Assembly: GCF_024505055.1 (NCBI RefSeq)
Contig: NZ_JANIBL010000012.1
Coordinates: 1 to 64,000, forward strand
Length of the DNA: 64,000 nucleotides
DNA from: Methylomonas rosea
GTDB taxonomy: Bacteria > Pseudomonadota > Gammaproteobacteria > Methylococcales > Methylomonadaceae
Reading direction: 5' to 3'
Shown: piece by piece, positions 9,650-19,226 of the stretch
Numbering within the stretch: position 1 is the first letter of the stretch
Layout: each line of letters starts with the position of its first letter
Program-made: the position numbers and the translations under genes
Notes under the pieces: model-generated
What the model was told of the DNA's origin: nothing
The model's input: only the letters and a program-made list of their open reading frames with translations
Databases searched by the model: none

Positions 9650-10822
9650 TTAATGGGCGACGATTTGTGCCAATTTAGCCAAATGCCTGGCTATTTCCGC
9701 CGACTCCTGGGCCGCGTTGCTGTTTTGTTCGACGCTGTGAGCGATCGTCTCGATGTTGCGGCCGATTTCCCGGCTTACCTGGGTTTGTTGTTCGGCGCTG
9801 GTTGCTATCATCGTTACGTTATTTAAGGCTTGATCCGCATACTGTCGTATCTCGGCCAGCGATTGCTCAACCTCGAAGGCTTTGTTAATGCCTTGTTCCG
9901 TTTGATCCCGAGTGGCGGCGATGGACTGCACGGCCAGATAAATTTTTTCCCTGACGGCTTCGGTGGTGCCGGTTATTTCCTCGGCCGATTGTCGCACCCG
10001 TTGCGCCAGCGAACGTACTTCGTCGGCCACCACGGCAAAACCGCGACCGTATTCCCCGGCTCGCGCGGCTTCTATCGCGGCATTCAAAGCCAGAAGATTG
10101 GTCTGATCGGAAATGGCTTTAATCACTTCCGAGATACTGGCGACCTGCTGGGAATGCAATTCCAGATTCCGCATCAGCTGAGCCAGATCCTGAATTTCGC
10201 CAAACAGCGCGTTCATATCGGCGATAAAGCTTTCGATGGCGCGATGGCCTTGCCGGGAAAGCTGCTGAGTGGTCGACGATATTTTTTCGGCATCCCGGCA
10301 TTGCCCCGCCACACCCATGATACTGGCCGACATCTGTTCGATGGCCGCCGCCATCATCGTGGTTCTTTCCCGCTGGTTATCGAGTTTTTCGGCAACGAAT
10401 CCGGCGCCCTGGTTGAGTTGGTCGGCCGCATAAGTCACTTCTTGAATGGAGGCGTGCACATCGCTCATACGCCGACCCAACGCTCTCGCCGCTTCGTTAA
10501 ATCCACCATATAACTGCGATAGCTCATCCTGGCCGGCAACCCTTAGCCGCATATCGAAGTTGCCATGCTGTAACTGTCTATGTGCGCCGATCAGAGTCTC
10601 AATCCCCGCTGCTAAGGAGGAATAAAGCGCTAACAACGCCACTGTCCAAACCAGATTAGCCGAGCCGATCGCCAACCATTGCGCCCCGGATAGCGACAAA
10701 CCCGCATCGGCGAGCATGACTAAAGTCAGCACGCCGGCCAAAACAATCAGTGTAAATATCAGCGCAAACTTACTTTTTAGCTTGAAGCGACCGAGAAACG
10801 AGTTAATCAGCGATACGGACAT
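9650..10822 (-). CDS. Methyl-accepting chemotaxis protein lacking a sensor domain
   Basis: A 390-residue chemoreceptor. Two membrane helices (about residues 17-38 and 47-70) are joined by only about 8 residues, so there is no periplasmic ligand-binding domain. A HAMP-like segment follows (about 70-125) and then the signalling coiled coil, with the highly conserved hairpin tip [20 protein letters not shown] and [21 protein letters not shown]. No CheR-docking pentapeptide is present at the C terminus (KLAQIVAH). It is transcribed just ahead of the NIT-domain gene (21-bp gap). I infer that the NIT protein provides the input that this receptor lacks. It would act at the inner membrane through CheW and CheA, which are not encoded in this window. 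Confidence 0.9.
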   Translation of the reverse strand: MSVSLINSFLGRFKLKSKFALIFTLIVLAGVLTLVMLADAGLSLSGAQWLAIGSANLVWTVALLALYSSLAAGIETLIGAHRQLQHGNFDMRLRVAGQDELSQLYGGFNEAARALGRRMSDVHASIQEVTYAADQLNQGAGFVAEKLDNQRERTTMMAAAIEQMSASIMGVAGQCRDAEKISSTTQQLSRQGHRAIESFIADMNALFGEIQDLAQLMRNLELHSQQVASISEVIKAISDQTNLLALNAAIEAARAGEYGRGFAVVADEVRSLAQRVRQSAEEITGTTEAVREKIYLAVQSIAATRDQTEQGINKAFEVEQSLAEIRQYADQALNNVTMIATSAEQQTQVSREIGRNIETIAHSVEQNSNAAQESAEIARHLAKLAQIVAH

Positions 10823-11056
10823 TGTGATGGGCCTTCAGTTGAGACATGCCAATTGTCAGCAATTTTCTCGCCAGCAATATTGCTCAACGCCTCCTAAGCA
10901 AAATAGCGACAAAATGCACCAAAAGGACGAACTTACTGTCGGAGTTCACAAAAATCCGCACCAAGTTGACTCGAAAATCGAGAGCGAGTTGACTAGCGCC
11001 TGATACCGAAATCCACAAGACCAAAACACCGCGCACGAACACATAGTAACAGGCAA

Positions 11057-11093
11057 TAAAAAAGCCCCGCTAAGGTCATTGGGGCCTTTTTAT
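11057..11093 (-). terminator. Rho-independent terminator after hsdR
   Basis: On the minus strand a GGCCCC...GGGGC stem with an 11-base loop is followed by TTTTTTATT; the stem has one bulged C. It lies about 120 bp beyond the hsdR stop and fits as the end of the hsd/hip transcripts. A T-run also lies on the other side, so it could work in both directions. The rest of the 386-bp gap up to the chemoreceptor gene shows no gene I can support. Confidence 0.7.
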
Positions 11094-11208
11094 TTTGGGG
11101 AGTGGGAGGCTTAAACTATGCGCTAACTATTTAAAATAAATATCAATCTAAGCCATCGATTTATTACGATGCTATTATCAATAAAATCACAGTACGTTCG
11201 GTGTCTCA

Positions 11209-14200
11209 TTAGCCCGCACTCCAAGCTTCGCTTAGTACCTCGGCTTGTTTTAAACACAGCTCCACCGCTTCATCGGCTTTATCGGGCGGATACTTCCAGC
11301 GCCGTAAAGCTCGTCTGACCAGATTCCGCAATCTGGCCCGCACACTATCGCGTTTGGCCCAATCGACGGTGGTGCTGTTGCGCAATTGCTCGGTAATGTA
11401 TTTGGCCAGTTCGCGCAGGTTGTTATCACCCAACTCCCGCACCGCCGATTCATTTTGAATCAAGGCCCGGTAAAAGGCGATTTCGTCGGGATTTAAACCC
11501 AGTTTTTCAGCTTGCGCCAAATCCACCTGCATGTCTTTGGCGATGGCAATCAGCTCTTCGATTACCTGCGCGGTTTCGATGGCGCGGTTATGGTATTTGC
11601 GCAATGATTCCAGAATACGCTCGGAATATTTTTTCTCGGAGACCACATCGGTTTTCATGCGGGCTTTCACTTCATCGCGCAGCAAGCGCTCCAACAAATC
11701 CACCGCCAGATTTTTTTCCTTCAGCTTTGCGACATCATCCATAAACTCGGGCGACAGCAAGCCAATATTCGGCTTGTCCAATCCCACCAAGCTAAAAATA
11801 TCGTCCACGCCATCGGCGACAATCGCGTTATCGATGATTTGCTTCAGCGCCGAGTTTTTCTCTTCATCGCTGCGGCGTTTATCCACCGTGGTAAATTTGC
11901 TAATCGCCGCTTTGACCGCACTGAAAAACGCGATTTCCTTTTTCAGCGGCTCGACTTCGTCCAGCGTCGAGCACAAGGTATAGGCACTGCTCAACGCCGT
12001 CATCACATCCAAAAAGCGCTTCTTACCGTCTAGCTCACCATTACGGCCTTGCAAACTTAAAATATGATTCATCGCGCCGGGCAACAACTGCAAAGCCTGG
12101 GAGGCAAAAGCACTGTAATCAAAGCCCTGCATCATGCCTTGCACAATATCCAGTTTTTCCAGTAGCAGCGCATAGGCCTCATGGGTATCCAGTGTGGGCG
12201 CGCCTTTGCCTTTGGAGTCGGTGTAGGTTTTCAGCGCCTGCTTTAACTCGCTGGCGATGCCGATGTAGTCCACCACCAAGCCGCCGGGCTTGTCTTTAAA
12301 TACCCGATTCACCCGCGCAATGGCTTGCATCAAGTTATGGCCTTTCATCGGCTTGTCGATGTACATGGTATGGCAGCACGGCGCATCAAACCCCGTCAGC
12401 CACATATCGCGGACAATCACCAATTGCAGCGGGTCGCCAGCGTCTTTAAAGCGTTTTTCAAACAGCTTTTTGGTGGTTTTGCTGTAAATATGCGGCTGTA
12501 GCTGGGCATGGTCGGAGGCCGAACCGGTCATCACAATTTTAATCGCACCCTTGTTGGGGTCGGCATCCTGCCATTCCGGCTTCAGCGCCACAATGGCGTT
12601 GTATAGCTCGACACAAATATCCCGGCTCATACACACAATCATGGCTTTGCCCGGCATACTGGCAACGCGGGTTGCAAAATGACTCACCAAATCCTTAGCC
12701 ACCTGTTCCACGCGCGGCGCACTACCCACCAGCTTTTCCAAGGCCGCCCATTTGGATTTGGTATTTTCGCGGCTGGCGATGTCTTCTTCGTCTTCGATGA
12801 CTTCATCCACTTCCGCATTCAAAGCTTCGATATCCGCCGTGTTGATGTCCAGCTTGGCCAGGCGCGATTCATAATAAATCGGCACCGTCGCGCCATCATC
12901 CACCGCGTCTTGAATATCGTAAATCGACACATAATCGCCAAACACCGCCCGCGTGTCTTTATCTTGCGCGGCAATCGGCGTGCCGGTAAAACCAATAAAA
13001 CTGGCGCTGGGCAAGGCATCGCGCAAGTGCTTGGAATAGCCAAAGGTATATTGGCCTTTGGCATTTAATTTGGCTTTATCGCCGTACTGGCTGCGGTGGG
13101 CTTCGTCGCTGATCACCACGATATTATGGCGATTGCTCAATACCGGATGACTGGTTTCATCGGCCAGCAAGGCAAATTTTTGGATGGTGGTAAAAATAAT
13201 CCCGCCCGCTTGGCGCGCGGCCAACATCTCGCGCAAATCATCGCGGTCACCGGCCTGCACCGGGGTTTGTTTCAACGTTTCGACTGCCATACTAAAGGTA
13301 TTAAACAACTGGCCGTCCAGATCGTTTCTATCGGTCACCACCACGATGGTCGGGTTATTCATCTCCGGTTGCGCCAATAACTTGCTGGCATAACACACCA
13401 TCGAAATCGACTTGCCCGAACCCTGTGTATGCCACACCACCCCCGCTTTCCCCGAACCCGGCATCACCCGCTGCGCATAATCGGCGCGGGGCTCGGCTGA
13501 ACGGTCGCCTAGCTGTTGCGCGGCAATGACCGTGGCTATTACCGCCTCGCGCACCGCATGAAATTGATGATAACCGGCAATCTTTTTAATCAGCTGGCCG
13601 TCGTCCTGCTCGAACAAAATAAAGTAATGCAGATAATCTAAAAACAACTCCGGCTGAAAAAAGCCCTTCACCAAAGTTTCCAGGCGATATTCAAACAGCG
13701 GCTTGTCGTCTTCATTTGCCAGGGTGCGCCACGGCAAAAATCGTTCTTTGTTAGCCGTCAGCGAACCCACCCGCGCATGCAAACCATCGCTAACGACCAA
13801 TACCTCGTTAAAAATAAACAAATCGCTGATTTCATCCTTATAAGTTTGCAACTGCTGATAAGCCGCCCAAATATCCGCGTTGGGGTCTGCCGGATTCTTC
13901 AGTTCCAACACCGCCAGCGGCAAGCCATTCACAAACACCACCACATCCGGGCGGCGATGGCCCTTGCTGCCGGCTAGCGTGTATTGATTCACCACCAAGA
14001 ACTGGTTATTGCTGAGCGTGGCAAAATCCAGCAGCGCCACATAATCGGTTTTTTCCTCGCCGTCGATTTTAAAATCAACCTTCACACCCTCTAATAACAG
14101 GCGATGAAACACATGATTGCTTTTGATTAACACCGGCGATTCCGGTTTGGCGATTTGCTGTGAAACGCGCTCTAACACTTCGAGCGGAATATGCGGATTG

Positions 14201-14367
14201 ATTTTTTGCAGCTGGCTGAGCAAGCGCTCAAACAACACCACTTGCCGGTAATCGACACGCTCCGGATGGTCGCCATCGGGTGCAAGGTCATAACCGTTCA
14301 CATAGCTGTAGCCTATGGTTTGAAACCAATTCAGGCAGAGTTGTTCCAGTTGGTCTTCCGAGATCAT
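11209..14367 (-). CDS. hsdR: Type I restriction enzyme, R (motor/nuclease) subunit
   Basis: A 1052-residue HsdR, the ATP-dependent translocase and nuclease subunit of a type I restriction system. The N-terminal PD-(D/E)XK nuclease is seen as [20 protein letters not shown] near residues 138-157 (Asp, then Glu-x-Lys). The superfamily 2 motor follows: Walker [13 protein letters not shown] near residue 317, [23 protein letters not shown] near 420 and FIGFTGTPI. Later motifs are [37 protein letters not shown] and [10 protein letters not shown]. The C-terminal helical region binds the methylase core. All key residues look intact. It is separated from hsdS by the hipBA pair. The methylase gene of the same locus is disrupted, so restriction is probably off. 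Confidence 0.95.
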   Translation of the reverse strand: MISEDQLEQLCLNWFQTIGYSYVNGYDLAPDGDHPERVDYRQVVLFERLLSQLQKINPHIPLEVLERVSQQIAKPESPVLIKSNHVFHRLLLEGVKVDFKIDGEEKTDYVALLDFATLSNNQFLVVNQYTLAGSKGHRRPDVVVFVNGLPLAVLELKNPADPNADIWAAYQQLQTYKDEISDLFIFNEVLVVSDGLHARVGSLTANKERFLPWRTLANEDDKPLFEYRLETLVKGFFQPELFLDYLHYFILFEQDDGQLIKKIAGYHQFHAVREAVIATVIAAQQLGDRSAEPRADYAQRVMPGSGKAGVVWHTQGSGKSISMVCYASKLLAQPEMNNPTIVVVTDRNDLDGQLFNTFSMAVETLKQTPVQAGDRDDLREMLAARQAGGIIFTTIQKFALLADETSHPVLSNRHNIVVISDEAHRSQYGDKAKLNAKGQYTFGYSKHLRDALPSASFIGFTGTPIAAQDKDTRAVFGDYVSIYDIQDAVDDGATVPIYYESRLAKLDINTADIEALNAEVDEVIEDEEDIASRENTKSKWAALEKLVGSAPRVEQVAKDLVSHFATRVASMPGKAMIVCMSRDICVELYNAIVALKPEWQDADPNKGAIKIVMTGSASDHAQLQPHIYSKTTKKLFEKRFKDAGDPLQLVIVRDMWLTGFDAPCCHTMYIDKPMKGHNLMQAIARVNRVFKDKPGGLVVDYIGIASELKQALKTYTDSKGKGAPTLDTHEAYALLLEKLDIVQGMMQGFDYSAFASQALQLLPGAMNHILSLQGRNGELDGKKRFLDVMTALSSAYTLCSTLDEVEPLKKEIAFFSAVKAAISKFTTVDKRRSDEEKNSALKQIIDNAIVADGVDDIFSLVGLDKPNIGLLSPEFMDDVAKLKEKNLAVDLLERLLRDEVKARMKTDVVSEKKYSERILESLRKYHNRAIETAQVIEELIAIAKDMQVDLAQAEKLGLNPDEIAFYRALIQNESAVRELGDNNLRELAKYITEQLRNSTTVDWAKRDSVRARLRNLVRRALRRWKYPPDKADEAVELCLKQAEVLSEAWSAG

Positions 14368-14392
14368 GTACTGTCCTTGCAGCGCATCCGTT

Positions 14393-15685
14393 TCAAGAGG
14401 CCAGCAAAGCCTTATTGGCTTGCCAAACCGCGTTTAATTGCCGGGCAATCAACGTTATCGTTTGCTTGTCAACCTCCAGCGCCCTGGCAGCCTCCGCAAA
14501 ACCGGCAACCGTCTCGACGACTTCCGCAATCGCTTGCTGCGCCCGTTTCCAGTTGGCAAATCCAGCATGGCGGGCCAGCGCCTGCACGGCGCTCAGCGGA
14601 GGATTTTTCCCGTAACCCGCAAATGCCGTGGCATGTTCGCCATACGGATGCGGACTAAAGGTCACATCATAAAACGGTGCCAAACGCCAAGCGTCGCTGT
14701 CATCCTGCAAAAAGGCCCAGTTTTTACTGTGATCGTCCTGATTACAGGCAAATAAATTAAACAAGGCCCGCCGAAATTGCCGTTGCCCCAGTACAGGCGA
14801 TTTGCACAACTGGCGGCTGGCCTTAATCAAATCGGCATAATCCAGGCTGGGGTTGCGAAAATCGGCATCCAACAAACCGCAAGCGCTGTGTAAATGATAA
14901 CGCCCGGCCTGATGCCCTGCTCGCTCCAGCCAATCAAAGCGTTTTACCGCCAACCAGGAACGCTGTCCACTCCGGGTAGGCACCTGTAACAACTGCCATT
15001 CGGGCGGATCAAGCTGTGCCCGCTGCGCCAACTGCAAATAGGCCGCTTCGCATAAACCCTCTGCATGCCCCAAGGGCAGACTTTGTGACGTGAACTTTAC
15101 CAGCCACGCCTCATCGCCCGGCTGGGGCCGCGTCCGCCAGTGCTGCGGCTGATCCGCTGATCGAAACAGTTGCGCCTTGGGTCTGGCGCCACCAGAACTG
15201 CCTACCGCCACCAACTCGGCCAGCACTTGCTCGGTTTCCCCCTCAAACAGCGCCTGCGCCTCCAGACCCAAACTGGCCAAATCAATCGCCTCGCGGGTTT
15301 CTGGCAGCCAATCCGCTACCGGCTCAAAACTCAGCGCCCCCATACCGTGTTGCCCCACAAACGCCAGCCGGTCCATCGCGGTCACTTGCGCAGCCAAAAT
15401 ACCGTGCTGCCTAAACACTCGATCTTGTAACAGCAACCCCCAACCATCCGGCAGGCAATCGGCAAACACCCCATGCAGGCCTTGATGCGGCTCAGCCGGT
15501 GCCCGCTGTAATTGCGTATCCGGCGTTAAAGTAAACGGCGACAGGTTTCCGTAGCGTTCAAGGTACTTGGCATCGTATTGAAAAAATACCCCCTGGCGAT
15601 TTTGCGCCAGCACCCCCACCGCCACCGAATCGCCAGTAGACAAGGTGCGGCGAATATCCAGCTTTTGGATGGGCTTAAAATTCAT
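14393..15685 (-). CDS. hipA: HipA-family serine/threonine kinase toxin
   Basis: A 430-residue HipA-type kinase; E. coli HipA phosphorylates glutamyl-tRNA synthetase and halts translation. Visible features are the N-terminal HipA domain ([29 protein letters not shown]), the Gly/Ser-rich loop [14 protein letters not shown] near residues 152-165, and the catalytic segment [15 protein letters not shown] near 311. The metal-binding motif is seen as [14 protein letters not shown]. The start overlaps the last 11 bases of the hipB gene, a usual arrangement in which antitoxin is translated first. It sits between hsdS and hsdR on the same strand, 25 bp before hsdR, so toxin and restriction subunit may share a transcript. 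Kinase target in this organism is unknown. Confidence 0.93.
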   Translation of the reverse strand: MNFKPIQKLDIRRTLSTGDSVAVGVLAQNRQGVFFQYDAKYLERYGNLSPFTLTPDTQLQRAPAEPHQGLHGVFADCLPDGWGLLLQDRVFRQHGILAAQVTAMDRLAFVGQHGMGALSFEPVADWLPETREAIDLASLGLEAQALFEGETEQVLAELVAVGSSGGARPKAQLFRSADQPQHWRTRPQPGDEAWLVKFTSQSLPLGHAEGLCEAAYLQLAQRAQLDPPEWQLLQVPTRSGQRSWLAVKRFDWLERAGHQAGRYHLHSACGLLDADFRNPSLDYADLIKASRQLCKSPVLGQRQFRRALFNLFACNQDDHSKNWAFLQDDSDAWRLAPFYDVTFSPHPYGEHATAFAGYGKNPPLSAVQALARHAGFANWKRAQQAIAEVVETVAGFAEAARALEVDKQTITLIARQLNAVWQANKALLAS

Positions 15686-15968
15686 CTTTCAGCACCTCAG
15701 CAATCGAACTGGGCATTGCCGCGCCCTTGCTTGCGGGCTGCGTCAAGGCATACAAACGCTGCAAATCATCCAGGGATTGCCAAAGCAGCAGCAATTGCCG
15801 AAAAGCAATCTGCCCGGTGCGTTCAAACTTCTTGATGGTCGCCGCAGGCACACCGCTACGCTCGGCCAAGGCCTCACGCGACAGCTTGGCCTGTTCACGC
15901 AGGCCGCGCAAATGCGCAGCAAACGCCTGCTGCACCTCCGCCTCATCCAACAATAACAATCGACGCAT
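15675..15968 (-). CDS. hipB: HipB-like antitoxin, Xre-type HTH
   Basis: A 97-residue protein with a Cro/CI-type helix-turn-helix: LRGLREQAKLSREALAERSG then VPAATIKKFERTG, spanning about residues 20-52. It is expected to bind and neutralise HipA and to repress the operon. The remaining C-terminal half is helical and ends KDEF. The gene overlaps hipA by 11 bases. Directly upstream lie GGATA/TATCC-type inverted motifs that resemble known HipB operators, consistent with autoregulation. It could also be read as a generic Xre antitoxin; the adjacency to a clear hipA makes HipB the best name. Confidence 0.87.
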   Translation of the reverse strand: MRRLLLLDEAEVQQAFAAHLRGLREQAKLSREALAERSGVPAATIKKFERTGQIAFRQLLLLWQSLDDLQRLYALTQPASKGAAMPSSIAEVLKDEF

Positions 15969-15984
15969 GACTTTTGAGTGTTAT

Positions 15985-16013
15985 GGATATAATGGTATCC
16001 ATTATAGGTGATA
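15985..16013. promoter_or_regulatory. Candidate HipB operator, TATCC/GGATA motifs
   Basis: Just upstream of hipB the plus strand reads GGATA-N6-TATCC (15985-16000) followed by TATCC-N8-TGATA (15996-16013). The E. coli HipB operator consensus is TATCC-N8-GGATA, so the second match differs at one base. The first is an inverted repeat of the same half-sites. The position, 17-45 bp before the hipB start, fits a repressor site. This is a motif comparison by eye; binding is not shown. Confidence 0.5.
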
Positions 16014-16058
16014 TAAGCATAAATGAGACATTATTGTATCCAACAATGAAGTCCTTCA

Positions 16059-16250
16059 CCCTCACCCTAACCCTCTCCCAGAGGGAGAGGGGACAAAACC
16101 CTTACCCTTATTCCAGGGAGCTTCGAGATTATCTGTGTCGCCCCCTATTGTTAGCTCACGCTCCCTGCGGGAGAGAGTCGGGGACCGTGCCCGCCGAAGG
16201 AAGCGCCGCCGCAAACTCCCTCTCCCCGCGGGAGAGGGTTGGGGTGAGGG
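16059..16250. repeat. Intergenic segment bounded by inverted 33-bp REP-like repeats
   Basis: Between hipB and hsdS lies a segment whose ends are CCCTCACCCTAACCCTCTCCC-type (16059-16092) and its inverse, ending GGGTTGGGGTGAGGG (16218-16250). Each end has a CCCTCTCCC/GGGAGAGGG hairpin and a GGGTGAGGG tail; here the tails point outwards. The interior (about 125 bp) has a further partial hairpin (GCTCCCTGCGGGAGAGAG) but no open frame I can support. The same 33-bp unit brackets the DUF559 insert in hsdM. Confidence 0.75.
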
Positions 16251-16279
16251 GGAAATGAAAACCGACCAACTTTGAATAA

Positions 16280-17719
16280 TTACAAATGGCTCAGATTAAT
16301 TTCGCCGGAGAGGAGTTTTGGTAACAAACCATCTCTTAAAGATACTAGGGTTTGTATTAATTCCCTGTTCTTCATAATTGTTTCAAGGATTGGGAAAATT
16401 AAAAATTCAAAAGCATTTGTTATTTCTAAGCTCGGTATAACCAGCTCAATTGCTTTTAGATGAGAAGATGGTCTTGCGATTGAAGGCACACCTACCTGAG
16501 AAGCGTTTGACAGTAATAGATGCTGACCTTCCGGAGATCTAAAAAAATACGTCATAAAATATGGCGATGTTTTTTTTCGATCAACTCTCAAAAAGAATTG
16601 TCGCTGAGAAACAATATATTTTTTATACCTTGAGCTTCTAGGAATCATAGATACCTGTCCAATATTTCCAGCATGAGTGAAAATAATATCTTCTGGAAAA
16701 ACATTAGAGCTTTTTAACTTTTCGGCATGTTCTTCAGTAATGAAATTATTATCACCATCGGTAAGTAAAGTGCTTTTTAAGTGCTGACCACTAATCACAG
16801 GTATACCAGCTTCTACAAATGTAGAAACCTTTATATTAGAACCAAATGGCCCCATACCAATCTTTGATGATACTTCCTCTACTTTTGATATTGCCCAGCC
16901 CTCCGGTATTTCCCCCAACTCAGAATCTACCAAGGCATCGGGGAATAAGGCGGCGGTGGCTTTGAGTTGTTGCAGGGTTTGCGGGTCGAGTTGGGCGAGT
17001 TGTTCCGGGGTTTTGCCGCTTATGGCGCAGATGGCTGCTTGTTCGGCGAGTTCTTGGCCCCTCACCCCAGCCCAACTTAAAGCGGCGACTTTGGCTTTCA
17101 CCGGCTCAAAATCGACAAACCAGCTTTTAAAAATGGCTTGGGCGATTTGTTCCAGAGTTTGGTTAGTTTGGCGGTTGAGTTCGATTTTTTCATCAAGAGA
17201 AGTCAAAATTGCTTCGATTTTATTTTGAATCTCTAATGGAGGTAATTTAAGCTCAATACTTTTCAGAGATGCTAATGGCTGTCCAATCCCTGGCGTTCCA
17301 ACTTGAGATGCATTCTTCAATAGCTCGTGACGGCCTAAACTACTTTTGAAAAAATAATATAGAAATTTAGGGGAAACTTTAGAACGATCACAAGTGAGTT
17401 TCATCAAGCTGGACGAGATTACATAGCGCGTGTCATCTAAAATTATTCCAACCTCACCTATTGATCCTCTATGAGGAAAAACAAGGTCGTACTGATTAAC
17501 GTTACTTGATTTAAGCTTATCTGCTAATTCTTGGGTTATATAAACAAATTCACCTTGAAACGTTGGTCCACCAGTAATATTTGTGCCACGAATAACAGGA
17601 ACTCCTTCATTGACATAGCAATCACTTTTCATATTTGAACCAAATGGCCCAATTGCTATGGCCGATTTACTGTCAGCTTTTATTTCATCGATGGATATTA
17701 GCGGCCAATCAGAACTCAT
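16280..17719 (-). CDS. hsdS: Type I restriction enzyme, S (specificity) subunit
   Basis: HsdS recognises the two halves of the bipartite DNA target and docks HsdM and HsdR. From the ATG at 17719 it is 479 residues; this start overlaps the hsdM stop by 11 bp and avoids an unconserved N-terminal extension. Two target-recognition domains are visible, each with a helical spacer (EIQNKIEAILTSLDEKIELN; later LEIT...ETIMKNRELIQTL). The two domains resemble each other closely: GPFGSNMKSDCYV/GPFGSNIKVSTFV, LKSSNVNQYD/LKSSNVFPED and NASQVGTP/NASQVGVP. Both therefore belong to one TRD family. The gene is visibly richer in A+T than its neighbours, as is common for horizontally exchanged hsdS. Confidence 0.93.
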   Translation of the reverse strand: MSSDWPLISIDEIKADSKSAIAIGPFGSNMKSDCYVNEGVPVIRGTNITGGPTFQGEFVYITQELADKLKSSNVNQYDLVFPHRGSIGEVGIILDDTRYVISSSLMKLTCDRSKVSPKFLYYFFKSSLGRHELLKNASQVGTPGIGQPLASLKSIELKLPPLEIQNKIEAILTSLDEKIELNRQTNQTLEQIAQAIFKSWFVDFEPVKAKVAALSWAGVRGQELAEQAAICAISGKTPEQLAQLDPQTLQQLKATAALFPDALVDSELGEIPEGWAISKVEEVSSKIGMGPFGSNIKVSTFVEAGIPVISGQHLKSTLLTDGDNNFITEEHAEKLKSSNVFPEDIIFTHAGNIGQVSMIPRSSRYKKYIVSQRQFFLRVDRKKTSPYFMTYFFRSPEGQHLLLSNASQVGVPSIARPSSHLKAIELVIPSLEITNAFEFLIFPILETIMKNRELIQTLVSLRDGLLPKLLSGEINLSHL

Positions 17720-17974
17720 AACCCAACCCCGCCAAGTTCTTTTTAATCTCAGCTTCCAGCTTGTCACTCTGCTCAAACTGACTTTTAAGCTGTGCGGTCA
17801 AACGCGCCATTTTCTCGGCAAACGCTTCACCATCATCTTCAACATCCGCCGCGCCGACATAACGGCCTGGAGTGAGCACATAATCGTGTTTCTGGATTTC
17901 GGCCAGCGTGGCGGATTTACAGAAGGCGGGGATGTCCGAATAAGCCCCAACCCCAAGAGATGTACCAGAAGAAG

Positions 17975-18402
17975 CCCTCTCCCCCCGGGAGAGGGTTTGG
18001 GTGAGGGTGGGGGTGAGCGCCCGATAAATCACCTCCAACACCGCCTCCGTCTCAGTCAACACCTGCCGATTATCAAAGCGCAACACCCGAATACCTTGCT
18101 GCTCAAGATACTGTGTGCGCTGCGCATCTTTTTTTAATCCCTGCTCGCTTAAATGTTGCCCCCCATCCAGTTCAATGACCAATTTCTGTTCATGGCAATA
18201 AAAATCAGCAATGTAGTTGCCGATCGGGTGTTGGCGCCTGAATTTGGCATCGGCGATTTGGCGATTGCGCAGCAATTGCCAAATGAGTTGCTCGGCATCG
18301 GTTTGGTTTTTTCTGAGTGCTTTGGCGAATTCCAGGAGTTTGGGCGGTGTGGGTGGTTTTTTATGTTCGCCCTCACCCCGGCCCTCTCCCATAGGGAGAG
18401 GG
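17975..18402 (-). mobile_element. REP-bounded DUF559 (Vsr-like) nuclease domain inserted in frame in hsdM
   Basis: The segment is bounded by 33-bp inverted repeats (17975-18007 and 18370-18402) that match at 27 of 33 positions. Each contains the CCCTCTCC...GGGAGAGGG hairpin with its GGGTGAGGG tail pointing inwards. Between them, in the hsdM frame, is a DUF559 endonuclease-like domain: FAKALRKNQTDAEQLIWQLL, FRRQHPIGNYIADFYC, LVIELDGGQH and QGIRVLRFDNRQVL. Its Asp (ADFYC) and the ELDGG acidic pair fit a Vsr/PD-(D/E)XK-type fold. The translated repeats appear as PLPMGEGRGEG and TPTLTQTLSRGER. No transposase is seen, so how it moves is unknown. Confidence 0.82.
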
Positions 18403-18950
18403 AGATTGGTTTGCCAGTTGTGGTAAGTCTCGGCGACTTTGTTTAAATCGTCTTGGGTGAAGTCGCGCAATACGCGGTCTTTCATGTAACCCAGATTGCG
18501 GGCATCGATAAACAGGATTTCGCCTTTGCGGTCGCGCAAGGCTCTGCCGCTGGCAGCGATGCGCGGGCCTTTGTTTTTGGTTAAAAACCAGATGCAGGCG
18601 GGGATTTGGGTGTTGGTGAACAATTGGCCGGGCAAGGCGACCATGCATTCCACCAAGTCGTTTTCGATCAGCGCTTTGCGGATTTCGCCTTCGTTATTGG
18701 TGTTGGAACTCATGGAGCCGTTGGCCAGCAATAAACCCATGCTGCCGTTGGGCGCCAGGTGGTAAAGCATGTGTTGCAGCCAAGCAAAGTTGGCGTTGCC
18801 GCTGGGCGGTTTGCCATACACCCAGCGCGGGTCGTCGTCGCTGACGCCGGTATCCCACTCGCGCATGTTGAACGGCGGATTGGCCATCACAAAATCGGCG
18901 CGTAAATCGGGGTGTTGGTCGTTGGTGTAGGTGTTGGCGGGTTCTTTGCC

Positions 18951-19226
18951 TCAGCGAGTGACGGCTTCCGTCCGTAAAGATTTTCGCCCATCCATGGGAC
19001 GAAAATCGGGACTCCACCGTCACGGTGATTGCCTGCGGCGGCCCTGGCCGTCCGCATCACCTCGGCTTTGACCCAGCAAGGGGTTCAAAGCCTTGGCTCT
19101 CGCATGACTCGACGCCGTTTCGCGAGGCCTTGCAGTTTTTCTACTCGAAAAACCGCCCGGCGCTACGGCTTCCAGGGACTACTCGGCCTTCGCTCGCTAG
19201 CGCTTTGCTTTCCGGGCCTCGCAGCG
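18951..19226. mobile_element. 276-bp insertion splitting hsdM
   Basis: The insertion is delimited by the hsdM reading frame: on the minus strand AACTTT precedes it and GGCAAAGAACCC follows it, reconstructing the conserved NFGKEP peptide exactly. The inserted DNA carries a near-palindrome (GATTTTCG...CGAAAATC, about 18983-19012). The two ends read CGCTGCGAG and CACTCGCTGA on the minus strand; I see no long terminal inverted repeat or clear target duplication. No protein is supported in it. Its length is a multiple of 3, but stop codons occur at the tenth codon and at the last codon. Confidence 0.75.

Noticed and set aside
16059-18402. CRISPR-like array formed by the 33-bp repeats
   Set aside because: The repeats are inverted pairs with unequal spacing and self-complementary hairpins, and there are no cas genes; they are REP-type repeats.
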